Origin: Gayadomonas joobiniege G7
GTDB lineage: Bacteria > Pseudomonadota > Gammaproteobacteria > Enterobacterales > Alteromonadaceae
NCBI RefSeq assembly: GCF_000300815.1
Contig: NZ_AMRX01000008.1
Span: 310,001-374,000 of the forward strand
DNA length: 64,000 bases
Direction of reading: 5' to 3'
The notes under the pieces were generated by a model that was given only the letters and a program-made list of their open reading frames with translations, did not search any database and was not told the DNA's origin. Positions 61,699 to 64,000 of this stretch are shown one piece after another (the stretch's first letter is position 1; each line of letters opens with the position of its first letter). Both the position numbers and the translations under genes were made by a program.

Positions 61699-63012
61699 TT
61701 AAGACACTGTATTTCGGCGCAGTAAATAATAAAAAGGGCCTAATTTAAGGATCTCTTCAAGTGGTAATAATGCAAAAGCCCAAAATAGTGGCAGCTTTAG
61801 ATAAAGCACAAATATTGCGCATAACGGCAAAGTGATTAACCATTGGCAAATAAAATGAATTTTTAGGACTTGCAAACTGCTACCCATAGCACGCAGTGAG
61901 TTACCGGCAATCGTATTAAAAGTTCGAACAATAGGCAGCAAAACAAATAGGGCAGTAATGCTGGCGATGGCTGTATAAGTTTGAGCAGCCAATTCGGGAT
62001 AAATAGATTGAATCAATAAACTAAACACATATAGCGCCAAAGCGACTCCAAAAGCCATGGCAAAACCGGCTAACAAACAGCTTTTTATAATCGTATTAAG
62101 ATGCTGTTTTTTTGCCCGACCAATTGCTTGGCTGATGCTAATGGCATTGGCTTGTGCCCAAGCAACAATAAAAAGAGTGGCCATTTTAAGCCAAGGAAAT
62201 AGTAAGGTAACGGCCACATACTCATATAAATTTAGCTGAGAAAAGAGCAACAAATACAGGGTGTTGCCGATTGAAAGTAAAATAAAATTAATGGCGATTG
62301 GAAAAATCTCAGTAAAATGTTGGTGTAATTGCCGACAATGTTCAGGGCTTTTTGCCGCTGCTAAAAACTGGTATCGTCGCTCTATTATTTTAATGGTTAA
62401 ATAAGCGCATCGAAATATTATCGCTGCTAAACTACCGTACGCTGCGCCAACTAACCCCATCTCTAAAACAAAAATAAAGCTGTAGCTTAAGACGATATTA
62501 ATGGGTACTTCAAACAAGTAAGCATTAAATGGCAGTCGGGTTTGTCCTTGGGCATTTAAAAATGCAATTAAGGTTTGTGAGAGTGCATTAAAAATAAAAA
62601 TAAACTGGGCAATAAATAAATAATTTTTCGATAAAATAATCACCTCTGAATCATCTGATAACAAAGGTAAAAAATGGTTTTGGCTGCCATTAAGCAGCAG
62701 GATAAAAGCGATGCCAGCCAATAGATTGATTGCCGCACTGTATAGTGCAGATTGATGCAACCTCAAGCTGTTTTTGGCGCCAAAAGCCCGGCTGATAATC
62801 AGTTGAGAGCCATTTGCTAATGCCAGTTGTACGCCCAGTACAAAAGCGACTATGGTAACAGAGATCCCCATTGCCGCGACTGATAGTTCACCAAGTGGTG
62901 CGACAAGTAGGGTGTCTATGACTAACATGGCTTGCATTAAAATGGCGTTGAGCGCCATTGGCCAAGCGAGTTTAATATTTTTACGCAGATAAAACGCAGT
63001 GGCTCTGTTCAT
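61699..63012 (-). CDS. MATE-family efflux transporter
   Basis: A 437-residue inner-membrane protein with about 12 hydrophobic segments in two related halves. MATE-type features are MQAMLVIDTLLVAPLGELSVAAMG near the N terminus, ANGSQLIISRAFGAKN in the first half, and WAQANAISISQAIGRAKKQ in the second half, the equivalent block. MATE proteins export drugs or metabolites in exchange for Na+ or H+. It starts 26 bp after the lipoprotein gene upstream and probably shares its transcript. A role tied to the neighbouring locus is not evident. Confidence 0.87.
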   Translation of the reverse strand: MNRATAFYLRKNIKLAWPMALNAILMQAMLVIDTLLVAPLGELSVAAMGISVTIVAFVLGVQLALANGSQLIISRAFGAKNSLRLHQSALYSAAINLLAGIAFILLLNGSQNHFLPLLSDDSEVIILSKNYLFIAQFIFIFNALSQTLIAFLNAQGQTRLPFNAYLFEVPINIVLSYSFIFVLEMGLVGAAYGSLAAIIFRCAYLTIKIIERRYQFLAAAKSPEHCRQLHQHFTEIFPIAINFILLSIGNTLYLLLFSQLNLYEYVAVTLLFPWLKMATLFIVAWAQANAISISQAIGRAKKQHLNTIIKSCLLAGFAMAFGVALALYVFSLLIQSIYPELAAQTYTAIASITALFVLLPIVRTFNTIAGNSLRAMGSSLQVLKIHFICQWLITLPLCAIFVLYLKLPLFWAFALLPLEEILKLGPFYYLLRRNTVS

Positions 63013-63038
63013 TATCGCTGTTTCATATTGGCGATTAT

Positions 63039-63872
63039 TTAGTCTAATAAAGAATAGATTTTATTAGACACCCTTTTATATTCAGTAGATTCAACAAATC
63101 CGATAGAAAACTTTTGTGGACTATTGAGGTATTTGTTTTTTTGGCTGCGGCCAAACGCAAATACAGTCATATCTGGTCTATCTTCATAGTTGTCGGGGTG
63201 ATCGTCGTCCTCGTGATGCAACATAATGAGCATTCTGGGTGAATTTTTGTCACCAAACGCCATCCATTCAGGCGCGGGTAGATCACCGTCAAAATGCGTT
63301 CTGATGTTTTGTTTTTGTTCAATTGCAGACGAAAACCAAAAATCAGAATCATCCATTTTACCGCCAGGTACGCCTTCGTATTGCACCCAATACTGGTGTC
63401 CGGGGCTCACTTTTGTCATTAAAAAGTCACAGCGGTCGGGATAAAAATTCCATTGTGCCTGCCATTGACCATTGCCGGATGTCACCTTGATGCGAACATG
63501 ATTGTTGTTTTCAAGCTCGACTATTGCAGTGGAGGGATCTGTGCCGGCGTTCATCGCGTGAAAATAACTGCCGTCTTGTTTATGAACGGCATTAGGGAAA
63601 CCGCGATATTCACCTTTATGACCAGAACCTGGCGTTTTATCAAACGCCAGCCAATCTACGCCATCTTTGTCAAGTAAACTGGATAAACCGCCACCTTGTT
63701 TTTCTAAATAATAGGTTGCGGTTGGCGTTTTAATAATAAATGCAGGATCGCCGCCTGCGGATTGATCAATGCCATGGCTCAATGTGACTTGTTTAGTCGT
63801 TTGAATTTGGCTGCAAGCAGTCGTCAGCACAGCACTGGCTAACATTAATATTGTGAATAATCCTAAACGCAT
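63039..63872 (-). CDS. Unrecognised exported lipoprotein
   Basis: A 277-residue lipoprotein (signal peptide with lipobox LTTAC). The ATG at 63872 is preceded by GGAG; the in-frame ATG at 63893 overlaps the stop of the upstream gene as ATGA and remains possible. The mature part looks like a beta-rich domain. It includes FIIKTPTATYYLEKQGGGLS, WLAFDKTPGSGHKGEYRGFP, WNFYPDRCDFLMTKV and MLIMLHHEDDDHPDNYEDRP, the last His/Asp-rich and possibly metal-binding. I do not recognise the family. It lies in operon with a partial membrane protein upstream and the MATE gene downstream, beside a polysaccharide locus, so it may bind or cleave carbohydrate. Confidence 0.7.
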   Translation of the reverse strand: MRLGLFTILMLASAVLTTACSQIQTTKQVTLSHGIDQSAGGDPAFIIKTPTATYYLEKQGGGLSSLLDKDGVDWLAFDKTPGSGHKGEYRGFPNAVHKQDGSYFHAMNAGTDPSTAIVELENNNHVRIKVTSGNGQWQAQWNFYPDRCDFLMTKVSPGHQYWVQYEGVPGGKMDDSDFWFSSAIEQKQNIRTHFDGDLPAPEWMAFGDKNSPRMLIMLHHEDDDHPDNYEDRPDMTVFAFGRSQKNKYLNSPQKFSIGFVESTEYKRVSNKIYSLLD

Positions 63873-63889
63873 AACAACTCCTATAAATA

Positions 63890-64000
63890 TCATTCATTTA
63901 GAGCTTTAATGTTGGCGCTCTTTTTTAATAAATAACCAACAAACAGCACCACACCAGCACATAAAGCAAAAATAATCCGACCTGAAAGCGGGTTAGGGAT
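63890..64000 (-). CDS. C-terminal end of a membrane protein, cut by window edge
   Basis: The last 36 residues of a gene entering from the right edge: a short loop, one hydrophobic helix (IIFALCAGVVLFVGYLL) and a basic tail ending in ALNE. The stop codon TGA (63892-63890) overlaps an ATG of the following lipoprotein frame. It could be the end of a solute symporter or an MFS permease; the visible part is too short to decide. Confidence 0.6.
   Translation of the reverse strand: MPNPLSGRIIFALCAGVVLFVGYLLKKSANIKALNE

Overview
The window looks like a chromosomal piece of a marine, algal-polysaccharide-degrading gammaproteobacterium of the Alteromonadales type (Catenovulum/Paraglaciecola-like; an inference from gene content, not a search). 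The signs are moderate-to-low GC, many outer-membrane TonB-dependent receptors (TBDTs), secreted lipoprotein glycoside hydrolases, a sulfatase, and the receptor/tryptophan-halogenase/SapC/cupin cassette common in such bacteria. I saw no rRNA, tRNA, CRISPR array, insertion sequence or phage gene.

Region 1 (1-5150): an edge-truncated 3-dehydroquinate-synthase-family sugar-phosphate cyclase diverges from a three-gene operon of two Gfo/Idh/MocA oxidoreductases around an Nramp-fold transporter without the usual metal-binding motifs. A decayed nagB (glucosamine-6-phosphate deaminase) relic follows. Region 2 (5150-10720): a membrane-bound LytTR regulator diverges from a GH16 galactanase-type enzyme, with 11-bp direct repeats between them. 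An ABM-family monooxygenase, a small Cys-rich secreted protein and a His-rich TBDT (probably metal uptake) follow. Region 3 (10820-19985): a tightly packed five-gene transglutaminase / circularly permuted ATP-grasp / alpha-E amidoligase cassette whose product is unknown. A purple-acid-phosphatase-like lipoprotein comes next.

Region 4 (21860-38712) reads as a beta-glucan (laminarin or mixed-linkage) utilisation locus. It has a LytS/LytR-type two-component system, a GH16 laminarinase with three C-terminal beta-sandwich repeats, a TBDT, a strong intrinsic terminator, then halogenase-SapC-cupin-GH9-SGNH esterase, and a convergent GH3 beta-glucosidase. Secreted GH16 would cut the polymer, the TBDT would import oligomers, and GH9/GH3 would finish them.

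Region 5 (39144-64000) reads as a locus for a sulfated, deoxyhexose- or L-galactose-containing polysaccharide. It holds an esterase, an ECF sigma factor without visible anti-sigma, an SDR/FAH/split-UxaA operon that fits the late non-phosphorylative L-fuconate (or L-galactonate) pathway, a sulfatase, a GH95 alpha-L-fucosidase/galactosidase, an IclR repressor, an SGNH esterase-like protein lacking its Asp/His, a GH172 (DUF2961) protein, a clan-A-like hydrolase with four Ig-like repeats, two paralogous TBDTs, a MATE transporter, an unrecognised lipoprotein and a partial membrane protein at the right edge.

The observations most worth follow-up are the amidoligase cassette, the halogenase cassette, the non-orthologous dehydratase in the fuconate operon, the catalytically altered SASA-like protein, the unusual sulfatase motif, the unassigned Ig-repeat hydrolase, the Nramp-like protein and the nagB relic.
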